From a virus, in IMG/VR virus record IMGVR_UViG_3300021437_000012, positions 1 through 64,000 of that record: 64,000 nt of DNA; one strand, written 5' to 3'. Shown piece by piece: positions 38,158-46,191 of the stretch. How positions within the stretch are numbered: the stretch's first letter is position 1; the number at the start of each line of letters is the position of its first letter. The notes under the pieces were generated by a model. The model saw only the letters and a list, made by a program, of their open reading frames with translations, searched no databases and was not told where the DNA came from. The translations under genes were made by a program, and so were the position numbers.

Positions 38158-39050
38158 GCGTCGTACAGATGACCAACTTCGGTCAAATGGGGCGATGGGG
38201 TAATCAGATATTTCAGTACGCTTTCTTGAATTTATATGCTGAAAGGTACGGTGCAACTGTTGAAATTCCAGCGTGGGCTGGTGATGCTATTTATGGGGTG
38301 CCTCGGCAGTCACCTACAGAAAAACTCCCGCTTTACTATAATCGCAAAGGTGAACGGCATTACGAATATCCGCCGATAGGCAATGAAGTTGTAGATCACG
38401 ATTATTGTGGATATGGGCAGTTCCATACGTCATGGTACGCACTACATAAGGACAAATTTCGCAGCTACTTCCAACCAAATCAATCAATTGTGCGCCGGCT
38501 TGCTCCTGCATTGAGCAGACTACAGCGGCATAATACGACTGTGGGATTACACATTAGGCGGGGAGATTATGGCCGTTCGATTTTCTACATAACTCTTATT
38601 GCGTGGTACTTGCAGCTTCTTTCACATATCTGGCCATTGTTGAACGATCCTATTTTATTTATTGCAACGGAAGACTTGAGTTTAACCACGGAGTTCAACG
38701 CTTATCTCCCGGTTACAACGCAATCATTGGGCGTTGATCTTAACAGTGCACCTTTGATGCACTACAATTATTTACCTCATGACCTACAGACTCACGAGCT
38801 TGTGCAGATGGATTTCTTCCCCGACTTTTACTTTTTGTCACACTGCGATATTGTCATTGCGCCAAATTCTACATTCAGTTTTGCTGCGGCGATGATGAAT
38901 CCACACCTTCAGAAGTTTTACCGATCTGAGTTAGAAACTCAGCGTTTTGTGGAGTTAGATGTATGGAATTCACGTCCATTGACCCATGTTAATGTCAATG
39001 AATTTCCCGAAGTGCCCGGCGTTCGTCTCGACTCTAATCCGTGGTGGTAG
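38154..39050 (+). CDS. Fucosyltransferase-like protein (GT11)
   Basis: A 298-residue protein from GTG 38154. Family hallmarks: MGRWGNQIFQYAFLNLYAER at the N-terminus (the G.GNQ.FQY.. motif), VGLHIRRGDYGRS (the H.RRGDY GDP-binding motif) and IVIAPNSTFSFAAAMM near the C-terminus. GT11 enzymes transfer L-fucose from GDP-L-fucose in alpha-1,2 linkage. Given the epimerase at 29549-30529, GDP-L-galactose is a reasonable alternative donor, since L-galactose is L-fucose with a 6-hydroxyl. It ends just before a promoter. Confidence 0.85.
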   Translation: MSVVQMTNFGQMGRWGNQIFQYAFLNLYAERYGATVEIPAWAGDAIYGVPRQSPTEKLPLYYNRKGERHYEYPPIGNEVVDHDYCGYGQFHTSWYALHKDKFRSYFQPNQSIVRRLAPALSRLQRHNTTVGLHIRRGDYGRSIFYITLIAWYLQLLSHIWPLLNDPILFIATEDLSLTTEFNAYLPVTTQSLGVDLNSAPLMHYNYLPHDLQTHELVQMDFFPDFYFLSHCDIVIAPNSTFSFAAAMMNPHLQKFYRSELETQRFVELDVWNSRPLTHVNVNEFPEVPGVRLDSNPWW

Positions 39051-39053
39051 GGC

Positions 39054-39082
39054 TTGACATGTTTATAGACTCCTGGTATAGT
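39054..39082 (+). promoter_or_regulatory. Second island promoter, nearly leaderless
   Basis: TTGACA (39054-39059), 17 bp, TATAGT (39077-39082), a full consensus site. Ten bases separate it from the ATG at 39093, leaving a leader of only a few bases and no Shine-Dalgarno sequence. It splits the island into two transcription units. Confidence 0.8.
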
Positions 39083-39092
39083 TTCGCCCAAC

Positions 39093-39803
39093 ATGAGCTT
39101 GGCACCTACCGTTCTCGTGTGCGTCTCAGGGTTTAGGGATACGGCGCTACTGCGCGGGTGTGTGCGGTCGGCCAACGCACTAGGATGGCCTGTGCTGTAC
39201 GCTGATGGCGCTTATAGGACGTTTCTTGACCGTCCCGACTCTGACCCTTGGGTGACGTCATCAGATGAGCTACGCGAGGCTACAGAAGGGTCTGATGTAG
39301 CCTTTATGCCAGCATTGCAAAAACAACCGTGGCCCGATGAGCCAACAAAGTTGAATGCAATTTTAAATCATGTTTCAGCGCACTACGATATTTTTTATCG
39401 TCCAACTTGGTTAGTATTTCTTGACTGTGATGAACGGCTAGAGTGGGTAAATCCGCGTGAAGAAGTTACCGGCTTTTTATACGCGCTACTTTCTATGCCT
39501 GAAATTAAGTGGGCTACCATTAAAACGTATCAGCCAAAATCTGGTGTCATTTCGTCCGTTGCCCGGTTTTTTAAGTTCGATGAGCATATTCGTGAGAATT
39601 TAGCGTTTAGTTCTATTCCGCCGTTTCCGTTGTTATGGGATGGGGCAGCGTTGTGTGCGCCATGTGAATCATCCTACACCGGACTTCGGACAAATTGCGT
39701 TAATATACCATATAGTCTTCTAAGAATTCGGCATGAGTGTGGAAGACAGACTGCGGAACGTAAAGCTCAACTAGCGAGGTATCGTGCAATTATACGTGTT
39801 TGA
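39093..39803 (+). CDS. Glycosyltransferase-like protein, paralogue of 28478-29200
   Basis: A 236-residue protein with VLVCVSGFRDTALLRGCVRS, YADGAYRTFLDRPDSDP, the acidic WLVFLDCDERLEW motif and a basic end LRIRHECGRQTAERK. These align in order with the protein at 28478-29200, showing a duplication within the phage. The first gene of the second island transcript, read from an almost leaderless message. GT-A type transferase is inferred from the DxDE motif; not proven. Confidence 0.7.
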   Translation: MSLAPTVLVCVSGFRDTALLRGCVRSANALGWPVLYADGAYRTFLDRPDSDPWVTSSDELREATEGSDVAFMPALQKQPWPDEPTKLNAILNHVSAHYDIFYRPTWLVFLDCDERLEWVNPREEVTGFLYALLSMPEIKWATIKTYQPKSGVISSVARFFKFDEHIRENLAFSSIPPFPLLWDGAALCAPCESSYTGLRTNCVNIPYSLLRIRHECGRQTAERKAQLARYRAIIRV

Positions 39804-40362
39804 TGATGTACTTCAGATTTACCGCAAATGGCGGCGAGATGAGCTTCAAGGAATTTATCTACAGTATGCAAGTAATGTAGATGCTTTATACAACTTAGTT
39901 TGGTGCAAAGGGTATGGGTATTCACCTGTTGTAGATGCAGTACAACGAGATACGCCTGTGGGTGACGCATTAACGGAGAATTCAGTGCTGACATTTGCGG
40001 TCGCTTATGGTGTAGTGGACTCATTATGGCTAAATGGAACTACTTGCCAATTAGTTACTAAGGCGCCCTATGTATATAAAGTTCCACTTAATTTGGAACA
40101 ACAAGCTGGGCTACCTTCGTTAAAATCAGGATGGTATGCTTTATTGGATTGGAGTTATTTCGCACCAAAGTGGGAAACAGACGATTCTATTGATAAGTCT
40201 ATGGATCTTTTCTTTTCGTTCAACCATGGTGTACCAGAAACAATCTACTTACTAACTCCATGGCATCGTTGCAGTTCAAATTTAGCAAAATTCGCACAGT
40301 TCACTTCTCGTTTAAAAACAATGTATGGCGTAGACACCATCAACTGTCGAGGGATAAAATAA
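39784..40362 (+). CDS. Hypothetical protein in glycan island
   Basis: A 192-residue protein from GTG 39784, overlapping the previous gene by 20 bases. It contains YVFDDVLQIYRKWRRDELQG, GYGYSPVVDAVQRD and a Trp-rich SGWYALLDWSYFAPKWETDD. No motif of a known enzyme is recognised. Co-transcribed with the paralogue upstream and the nuclease downstream. Confidence 0.55.
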   Translation: MQLYVFDDVLQIYRKWRRDELQGIYLQYASNVDALYNLVWCKGYGYSPVVDAVQRDTPVGDALTENSVLTFAVAYGVVDSLWLNGTTCQLVTKAPYVYKVPLNLEQQAGLPSLKSGWYALLDWSYFAPKWETDDSIDKSMDLFFSFNHGVPETIYLLTPWHRCSSNLAKFAQFTSRLKTMYGVDTINCRGIK

Positions 40363-40365
40363 ATC

Positions 40366-41061
40366 ATGTTACCGTACACACCCACTATTACTCAAATCCT
40401 TGATGTAATTAATAAGCCATTTCTTGTTAAATGGAAAGTGGAAAACGCGCAGGCTATAACTGCAAAGTTAGCTGCTGAAATGTATAGTGACGCATCATTT
40501 ACAGATCATATAAAGTTTCATCAAGCCTTAACTAATAAAGTCACTGCTATTACACAACAATCGCAAACAGACATTTCATCTCGCGGCACGTCTATTCACG
40601 ATTTAATTAGCTACGCATTACTAACTAAAATGAAAAAAACTGATGGGTTAGTAAAACCAGAACCTACGGATTCAACTAGAATTGCTTGGGAAAATTGGAG
40701 AACTTGGGCTAACAAGGTAAAACCAAAACCTCTTTATATTGAGCATCGTATTCAAAGCGACGTACATAAGTATAGAGGTAAGTTGGACGCCATAATACAG
40801 CTTGGTAAGATAGTAACGGTCGTTGATTGGAAGACTGGTAAAGCAGTGTATCCTGAAGCTATTATGCAAGTGGCCGCTTATGCACGTGCAGCAGCAGAGA
40901 TGAAATTAGTTAAACCTGGGTATGAATGTGCTGTAATTCGTATTTCTAAAGATGACCCTCGTGATGAGGTTGAAGTGGTTAAGGTAGATAAGGCGGAGGA
41001 AGTAGCAGCATTCGGTGCTTTTTTGTCTGCACGGCAACTGTGGGGCTACTTAAATGCCTGA
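40366..41061 (+). CDS. PD-(D/E)XK nuclease-like protein
   Basis: A 231-residue protein of the RecB/Cas4-type nuclease superfamily. The active-site order is seen: SRGTSIHDLISYALL helix, YIEHRIQSDVHKYRGKLDAI with Asp, TVVDWKTGKAV (D-x-K), and AIMQVAAYARAA (the QxxxY helix). Such nucleases process DNA ends in recombination; here the gene lies between glycosyltransferase genes, an odd setting. It lacks the Cys cluster of Cas4. Its job may be in phage recombination, and it may have travelled with the island. Confidence 0.8.
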   Translation: MLPYTPTITQILDVINKPFLVKWKVENAQAITAKLAAEMYSDASFTDHIKFHQALTNKVTAITQQSQTDISSRGTSIHDLISYALLTKMKKTDGLVKPEPTDSTRIAWENWRTWANKVKPKPLYIEHRIQSDVHKYRGKLDAIIQLGKIVTVVDWKTGKAVYPEAIMQVAAYARAAAEMKLVKPGYECAVIRISKDDPRDEVEVVKVDKAEEVAAFGAFLSARQLWGYLNA

Positions 41062-42037
41062 ATTAAAGTGTGTAGTTCTTGCAAATAAGCAGTATGAAAC
41101 CTATATGTCCAACGAAGGTTGGCAGTTACAGGAGGGATTGCAGTTAGCAGGGTGGAAACTACGTGGTTATGGGTATGAAGATAATTCGGTTGACGTGCAA
41201 AGCATTATAGATCAAGACCATCCTGATGTAGTGATGATTCAAGATGTACGGGATTGGGCTAATGGGGATTCTCCCGTTAAATTCTGTAATACACAAATCT
41301 TAAGAGAACACAGCAGTATCTTCAAAGTGATGGTACTAAAAGACCCTTGGTATTGTTCAGATTTTCAATCTATGTACATGGGATTGATGGGTGTTAAGGC
41401 GTGTGTGGTTTATTACCAGCAAGATACAGTACGCCAACATACTACATGGCTACCACAAAATATGTCACTTATTCGTACATACCATAGCGTTGATCCAACA
41501 CAAGCGGCTAATGCGTATAATGTCAATTTACGTAGAGAAGATGGTTTAGTTTCTGGGACTTTGGAGCCGTATGAAACCTATCCCATGCGTAACTGGTTTG
41601 TGCGTAATTGTGCTGAATTAGATTTACGTGTACTACCTCATCCGCAGTATTACGTACAAGCCAAATCAGCAACTAACGCCTATCTACGTATTCTTAGTCA
41701 ATTTAAAGTACATGTAGCTACTGCTAGTATTTACCAATGTGCGTTACGTAAGATAATCGAGTCAATTGCAACTGGGTGCATTCCAATCACAAATTTATCT
41801 AGTAATGATAAATTGCCTATGATTGATTCTGCTATTTGGCGCGCCCGATTTGATCAAGATGTGTATAGAATGCACAATGTACTACAATTGGCTAAAGAAA
41901 ACTGGCGTAAAGACCGTGCACTTCACTACGCACGTCTTGCATGGGAACACTATTCTTACATAAATCAAGGTAGACTTTTGTCCGAAGAAATTAAGAGGCA
42001 ATACTATGCGCATTTTCGGCATCGTAACGTGTGTTGA
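41054..42037 (+). CDS. Glycosyltransferase-like protein, probable GT-B fold
   Basis: A 327-residue protein. The C-terminal segment QCALRKIIESIATGCIPITN has the shape of the nucleotide-sugar binding helix in GT1/GT4-like or CgeB-like transferases (acidic residue, then A.G..PI). The N-terminal half has IIDQDHPDVVMIQDVRDW, typical of a Rossmann half. Donor and acceptor unknown. Overlaps both neighbours. Confidence 0.62.
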   Translation: MPELKCVVLANKQYETYMSNEGWQLQEGLQLAGWKLRGYGYEDNSVDVQSIIDQDHPDVVMIQDVRDWANGDSPVKFCNTQILREHSSIFKVMVLKDPWYCSDFQSMYMGLMGVKACVVYYQQDTVRQHTTWLPQNMSLIRTYHSVDPTQAANAYNVNLRREDGLVSGTLEPYETYPMRNWFVRNCAELDLRVLPHPQYYVQAKSATNAYLRILSQFKVHVATASIYQCALRKIIESIATGCIPITNLSSNDKLPMIDSAIWRARFDQDVYRMHNVLQLAKENWRKDRALHYARLAWEHYSYINQGRLLSEEIKRQYYAHFRHRNVC

Positions 42038-42686
42038 CTATTCTGGTTTTCTTGAAAAGAGTTTATCTATATGGCAAGCAGGACTAGATAAGTTGGTCGT
42101 GGTAACTTCGCAAGAAGATAACCGCACTCAGCAACTTTTAGATTCTCCTGAATATTCGCAAGTTATCTTGCATCCTACTAATGCGTTTTGGCAAGACGGT
42201 GCATTATTCAACAAAGCTGCGGCTCTAGAAGAAGCTTATATAACACTGCGAACTTCAGCGGATGAATGGGTTTTATTTTTTGATGCTGATGTTATTCCAC
42301 CTACTGGGTGGCGGCAGGATATTGAAGAAATTGGACAACTTGAATTGGGTTGCATATATGGTGCTATTCGTCGTACTGAAGACTATAGGCTGATACGTGA
42401 TACGGAACTAGCTGGATTTTTTCAGCTATGGCATCGTCGTGATCCTGTTGTTCAGACTTTGCCATTATTAGGTTCATGGCATAATGCTTCTGGTTACGAT
42501 TCTGCATTTGCCACTCGGTGGCCTAAAACTAACCAACGTTGTGCACCAATTAGCTTAATACACCAAGGAAACGTCGGTAGAAATTGGTGCGGGGTAGGCC
42601 ATGATTCTGACATGGGCGAAGTTTTTGCAAATCGACGACACAAAGGCGGATTTCTTCACGAGCGACTGGACAATATAGGGCGTTAG
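42006..42686 (+). CDS. Glycosyltransferase, GT2-like
   Basis: A 226-residue GT-A protein: MRIFGIVTCVDYSGFLEKSL, then LVVVTSQEDN, FNKAAALEEAY and WVLFFDADVIPP with the DxD motif. The FNKA...D.D pattern is common in phage and glycan-cluster GT2 enzymes. Last gene of the island; two hairpins with a T-run follow. Confidence 0.78.
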   Translation: MRIFGIVTCVDYSGFLEKSLSIWQAGLDKLVVVTSQEDNRTQQLLDSPEYSQVILHPTNAFWQDGALFNKAAALEEAYITLRTSADEWVLFFDADVIPPTGWRQDIEEIGQLELGCIYGAIRRTEDYRLIRDTELAGFFQLWHRRDPVVQTLPLLGSWHNASGYDSAFATRWPKTNQRCAPISLIHQGNVGRNWCGVGHDSDMGEVFANRRHKGGFLHERLDNIGR

Positions 42687-42700
42687 TGGTACACTTAAAT

Positions 42701-42719
42701 TGCCTAGATCCTCTAGGCA
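42701..42719 (+). terminator. Small perfect hairpin after the island
   Basis: TGCCTAGA (42701-42708) pairs perfectly with 42712-42719 over a 3-base loop. It precedes the main terminator and may be an RNA processing or first pausing site. Confidence 0.4.
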
Positions 42720-42740
42720 CGTCAGTTTCTCCTCTGTATA

Positions 42741-42794
42741 GGTGCATCGTCGTACCCATTAACTCGGACCCACTATGACGATGCACCGTTTTTT
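42741..42794 (+). terminator. Rho-independent terminator closing the glycan island
   Basis: An 11-bp perfect stem (42741-42751 with 42777-42787) encloses a 25-base loop and is followed by GTTTTTT. It separates the glycan transcript from the tail genes; no clear promoter is seen between it and 42801. Confidence 0.8.
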
Positions 42795-42800
42795 CAATAA

Positions 42801-43427
42801 ATGAACTACGATACAGCACTCATAACTAGCGAAGACTTCAAATCGTACTATGGTATATTGTCTTCATCTACAGGATCAGATAGCTTAATAGCTCTATTAA
42901 TAGAAAAGTGCTCTTCGCTTATAAGTGAATTTTGTGAACGAAAATTTCAGTCTGCTAGCTATACTGAATATTTCGATGGTAGAGGTAAATCTGATTTATT
43001 TGTAACGCACTACCCAATTGCAAGCCCGTTGTCTGCGACTACTGGTGGTGGTTTGTGGGATGACCCTCAGCGTACTTATTCTGATTCGTATAAGTTGACA
43101 GAGGATGTAGGCCAGGGCACTGGTGATTTTGTTGTATACCCTTCGGAAGAAGGTCAAGGCAAAATATCACGTATCAACGGTGTTTTTTACGTAGGGCGTC
43201 GAAATATAAAAATAACGTACACTGGTGGGTATACGCAAATACCTAGACAAATTCAACTTGCTTGTTTTCGTATGGTTAGTAATGAGTACCAAAAAACACA
43301 AAAAGATACCTTTGGGCAAAGTTCTCAATCAATCCACCGAGATTCAACTACTTATATAGCACCTAAAGATGTACCTCTTGATATTCGGGAAATGTTAGAA
43401 CGCTGGAGAAAGTGGTCGTTTAGATGA
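42801..43427 (+). CDS. Head-tail connector (gp6-like adaptor)
   Basis: A 208-residue protein beginning TALITSEDFKSYYG-like after MNYD, with LIALLIEKCSSLISEFCERK, the short-helix start of head completion adaptors of the HK97 gp6/SPP1 gp15 group. A central insertion (GRGKSDLFVTHYPI, then YPSEEGQG) is typical of longer members. It would form the ring beneath the portal. The gene starts seven bases after the terminator T-run without a Shine-Dalgarno sequence. Confidence 0.75.
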   Translation: MNYDTALITSEDFKSYYGILSSSTGSDSLIALLIEKCSSLISEFCERKFQSASYTEYFDGRGKSDLFVTHYPIASPLSATTGGGLWDDPQRTYSDSYKLTEDVGQGTGDFVVYPSEEGQGKISRINGVFYVGRRNIKITYTGGYTQIPRQIQLACFRMVSNEYQKTQKDTFGQSSQSIHRDSTTYIAPKDVPLDIREMLERWRKWSFR

Positions 43428-44032
43428 ACTTTGGCGTTAATGTACAGATTGATAGTACAGTAGCAGAAATGCTTAATAAAATAAGTGGTGGGCTTCCTGA
43501 AGCGGCACGTAAAATTGCGCTTGGTGTGCTTTCAACCGTCGCAATGGAAGTGTCAGATAACGCGCAGAGCGGAAGACCGTATTTAAACCGAGGGTATGGG
43601 GTGTTATCCGATGCTTGGAAACTTTCGGCAAGTGGTCAGCATAACATAAATTCTGAACTACGGGTTGAATCTACTACGGATGGTGTAGAAGTATCTTTCG
43701 CTCCTGACTTACCATACACTTGGATTCATGATACTGGCGGAGAAATTACGCCTAAGAATTCACAGTACCTTGCTATTCCTTTAGGTAACTTTGGTGGGTT
43801 AGGCCCTCGTGCTTTTGGTGATTTGTTTGTAATACGTACAAAAAATAACAATTTACTTCTTGCTAGACGTACACGAAATAAAGCATTAGAGTTTCTTTTT
43901 GTGTTAAAGAAACGTGTTGAAATTCCTGCACGTCACTATATTTCAGATGCTATTGCAGTAGCTTCTGAGACCGCTACTTATGTAGGTGTTGGGGTGTTAA
44001 ACGACTTAATTCGCGAGGCAACCAGTGGCTAG
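43424..44032 (+). CDS. HK97 gp10-like head-tail joining protein
   Basis: A 202-residue protein. LPEAARKIALGVLSTVAMEV, RGYGVLSDAWKLSAS, TWIHDTGGEITPK and the closing IPARHYISDAI match the gp10-like neck family (the ..HY.....A end corresponds to P.rp.l..A). It probably helps dock the tail to the filled head. ATGA overlap with the adaptor gene. Confidence 0.75.
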   Translation: MNFGVNVQIDSTVAEMLNKISGGLPEAARKIALGVLSTVAMEVSDNAQSGRPYLNRGYGVLSDAWKLSASGQHNINSELRVESTTDGVEVSFAPDLPYTWIHDTGGEITPKNSQYLAIPLGNFGGLGPRAFGDLFVIRTKNNNLLLARRTRNKALEFLFVLKKRVEIPARHYISDAIAVASETATYVGVGVLNDLIREATSG

Positions 44033-44498
44033 TTCTGTTAAAGAAGTTGGGCTTGCTGCGATTAGAACGGATTTATTGGGCATTAACGCTATAACACCAT
44101 ACAATTTTAAGGTAGAGATTGTGTCGCGAGATGTGGCACCGCCTGAACGGTTAAAAGTAATTTCAGGGGATGTCGCAGCGATAGCTATGCTAGACGGTAT
44201 TGAAACTAAACACCGACAAGTTTCTAATCGAGTTATTGTATGGAGAGTACCAGTTACTTTACTTTGTTACATCAAGCGTAATCCAGATGAGTCTGGGTCT
44301 GCTACTCTGAATAAATTACGTTCCGATGTGTTTATTGCACTGTATTCTTCGAGTAAGTGGAATCATAGCGGTAACGTGATACTAACTGATCCTTTATCAT
44401 TCGACCCACTTGCTGTTGCTGGTGTTGACCTTCTTTGTCTTATTGTGGATTTTTATTTTTTGTGCTCTCATACGTGGGATGATCCGACTACAACATGA
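44025..44498 (+). CDS. Probable tail terminator / completion protein
   Basis: A 157-residue protein from GTG 44025, overlapping the gp10-like gene by eight bases. By position (neck, then this, then tube) and by alternating alpha/beta content (VWRVPVTLLCYIKRNPDES) it fits the tail terminator slot. There is no signature motif, so the call is positional. Confidence 0.5.
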   Translation: MASSVKEVGLAAIRTDLLGINAITPYNFKVEIVSRDVAPPERLKVISGDVAAIAMLDGIETKHRQVSNRVIVWRVPVTLLCYIKRNPDESGSATLNKLRSDVFIALYSSSKWNHSGNVILTDPLSFDPLAVAGVDLLCLIVDFYFLCSHTWDDPTTT

Positions 44499-44725
44499 GT
44501 AGACGATATGGGCGTATTGGAGAAGCTGTATCATTGATTCTTTCTGATATGACAGGAAAAGACGCTTCTTGCTTCATTGAGTCTGATGATAACGGACCCT
44601 ATGTTGACTTAGACACCAGACGTGTTAAACTGTTACTAGCGGATGTAACTCTAGTTACACTCGAAGAATCTGAAGCGCCACCAACATCCGGCGTCTGTAA
44701 CTCAGGAGACAAAAAGTGTCCGTAA
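44495..44725 (+). CDS. Hypothetical protein in tail module
   Basis: A 76-residue protein overlapping both neighbours by 4 and 10 bases. MSRRYGRIGEAVSLILSDMT, then an acidic middle and a CNSGDKKCP C-terminus. Not recognised; coupled to the tail tube gene. Confidence 0.5.
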   Translation: MSRRYGRIGEAVSLILSDMTGKDASCFIESDDNGPYVDLDTRRVKLLLADVTLVTLEESEAPPTSGVCNSGDKKCP

Positions 44726-45813
44726 TAAATCTCGCTGTAGGCGCCCCATTTTATGGTGGTTTTAAGCAGGTTACTTCTGCCCCCGATTGGGATGGCGTGA
44801 TCACCACTCAGGGAGTACTTTTAGGATCTGGTGATGGGTTAGAAATATTGCCTACAGGCGTCCCAATGACAAAATTGGGATTTGTTGAAGACAACTCGCT
44901 TAATTCAACCGGCGTGCAACGTAAGCGCCAACTTCGTACTATTGATTGTGAAGGCAGCATTCAGGTTCTTTGTCGGTATCGTGGGTGTGAACGTTTAATT
45001 TTTGGTTGGTTTGGTACGGATACAATGACTGGGCCAACTGATACAGTAGTCTACACACATAAGGCTACTATCAACACCATCAATAAAGGTAACATCTTTA
45101 ACTTTGCAGCTTACGACAACCTTGTATGTCGTGATTTTCCTGTTTGTAAAGTTGAACATCTTAAGATGGAATTCGCGGAAAATACGCTCAGCGTGCTAGA
45201 AGCGGGGTTAGTTGCGAAACGTGAACTTCAGGATGGTTCTGGGCTTAATACAACTTCTACCATTACAAGTGTAACGCTACCATCACCGAAAGAGTACGTT
45301 GTGCTTTCTGCTGCTTCGACTGTTCTTCGTATGAAGACAGTTACGGGAAGTGAAACTGCACTCGGGTCGAATGACATTCTGTATCCGTCAAAGATTAGTT
45401 TGACGTTCGCTCGTAAATATAAGAAGCGTCGTTCAACGCGCAACAATCCGTACATTGATGAGCCCGTTGCCGGTGCTTGGTTCTTAATTGGTGGTTCTTT
45501 TACATTGCCAATCGACGACGCCACTGCGTACTGGACTGATATCGTAGGCGCCTCCGAAAAGAAAATGGACATTACATTTACAGGTGGTGCAATCGCAGGA
45601 TCAGCGTCAAGTTTTTACACGTGGTTGTTTGAGTATCCGTCTATGATTATTGAGTCTGGCGGGTTGCCGAACATCAACACACCGGATTTACTCGAAGTAA
45701 CTTTTCCGTTCACTGCACATCGTGCAGACGCTAACCCTGGTGGCATGTCTTTCCAGCTTCCTCAGTTCACTTGTAAGAATCTTGTTAGCACGTCTTTCCT
45801 TAACGGAGGATAA
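44716..45813 (+). CDS. Major tail tube protein (probable)
   Basis: A 365-residue protein from GTG 44716 in the correct slot before the tail assembly chaperone. Beta-rich sequence with VEDNSLNSTGVQRKRQLRTI, VKVEHLKMEFAENTLSV-like strands and a WFLIGGSFTLPIDD segment is consistent with a phage tube protein with an extra domain. It would stack in hexameric rings around the tape measure protein. No unambiguous signature; the order of genes is the main evidence. Confidence 0.68.
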   Translation: MSVINLAVGAPFYGGFKQVTSAPDWDGVITTQGVLLGSGDGLEILPTGVPMTKLGFVEDNSLNSTGVQRKRQLRTIDCEGSIQVLCRYRGCERLIFGWFGTDTMTGPTDTVVYTHKATINTINKGNIFNFAAYDNLVCRDFPVCKVEHLKMEFAENTLSVLEAGLVAKRELQDGSGLNTTSTITSVTLPSPKEYVVLSAASTVLRMKTVTGSETALGSNDILYPSKISLTFARKYKKRRSTRNNPYIDEPVAGAWFLIGGSFTLPIDDATAYWTDIVGASEKKMDITFTGGAIAGSASSFYTWLFEYPSMIIESGGLPNINTPDLLEVTFPFTAHRADANPGGMSFQLPQFTCKNLVSTSFLNGG

Positions 45814-45814
45814 C

Positions 45815-46183
45815 TTGAAGATTGATATTCGTAAAGGTAGGCTTGTTGAGTGGGCGCCGCCTGGTGAGTTGAATGTAGTTAAGTTGTACATTCGTGGAGT
45901 GCCTATTGCAAAGCAGATTGAACTTGTAGAGCGATTTGTAGGTCCACGAGCTAATGAAGAAGGGACACCAAAGTTTGATCCTAAGACGATTGGCGAGATC
46001 CAGCAAGTTGTAGTCGAAGCTACTTCTTCATGGGAAGGTGTAGACGAAGGCGATAAACAAGCAGAGTGCAATGTAGAGAATAAAACGGCGTTTTATGAAA
46101 TGTACCCGGATGCGCGAGATACCGTTTTTCGTGCGCTACTTGCAACCACGTCTACAAATACTTCGGAAAAAAAAGTTCATTAG
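45815..46183 (+). CDS. Tail assembly chaperone, short form (gpG-like)
   Basis: A 122-residue protein from TTG 45815, eight bases behind GGAGG; no ATG is available in frame after the tube gene. KIDIRKGRLVEWAPPGELNV and a helical YEMYPDARDTVFRALLAT follow. It ends 12 bases after an A-rich slippery sequence that allows a -1 shift into the next frame, the classical way phages make a long and a short chaperone in a fixed ratio to load the tape measure protein. Confidence 0.8.
   Translation: MKIDIRKGRLVEWAPPGELNVVKLYIRGVPIAKQIELVERFVGPRANEEGTPKFDPKTIGEIQQVVVEATSSWEGVDEGDKQAECNVENKTAFYEMYPDARDTVFRALLATTSTNTSEKKVH
46168..46174 (+). promoter_or_regulatory. -1 ribosomal frameshift site
   Basis: A AAA AAA (46168-46174) followed by G, read in the chaperone frame as gaA AAA AAA G, is a slippery heptamer. 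A -1 shift leads into AGT TCA TTA GAG and on through the frame of 46192-46587 without a stop. The short form stops 12 bases later if no shift occurs. Confidence 0.82.
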
Positions 46184-46191
46184 AGATTTGG

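Noticed and set aside
28478-42686. DNA-glucosylation system of the T4 type
   Set aside because: No T4-like alpha- or beta-glucosyltransferase or hydroxymethylase is recognisable; the enzyme mix (methyl, acyl, epimerase, GT11) suits protein or cell-surface glycans better, though DNA as acceptor is not excluded.
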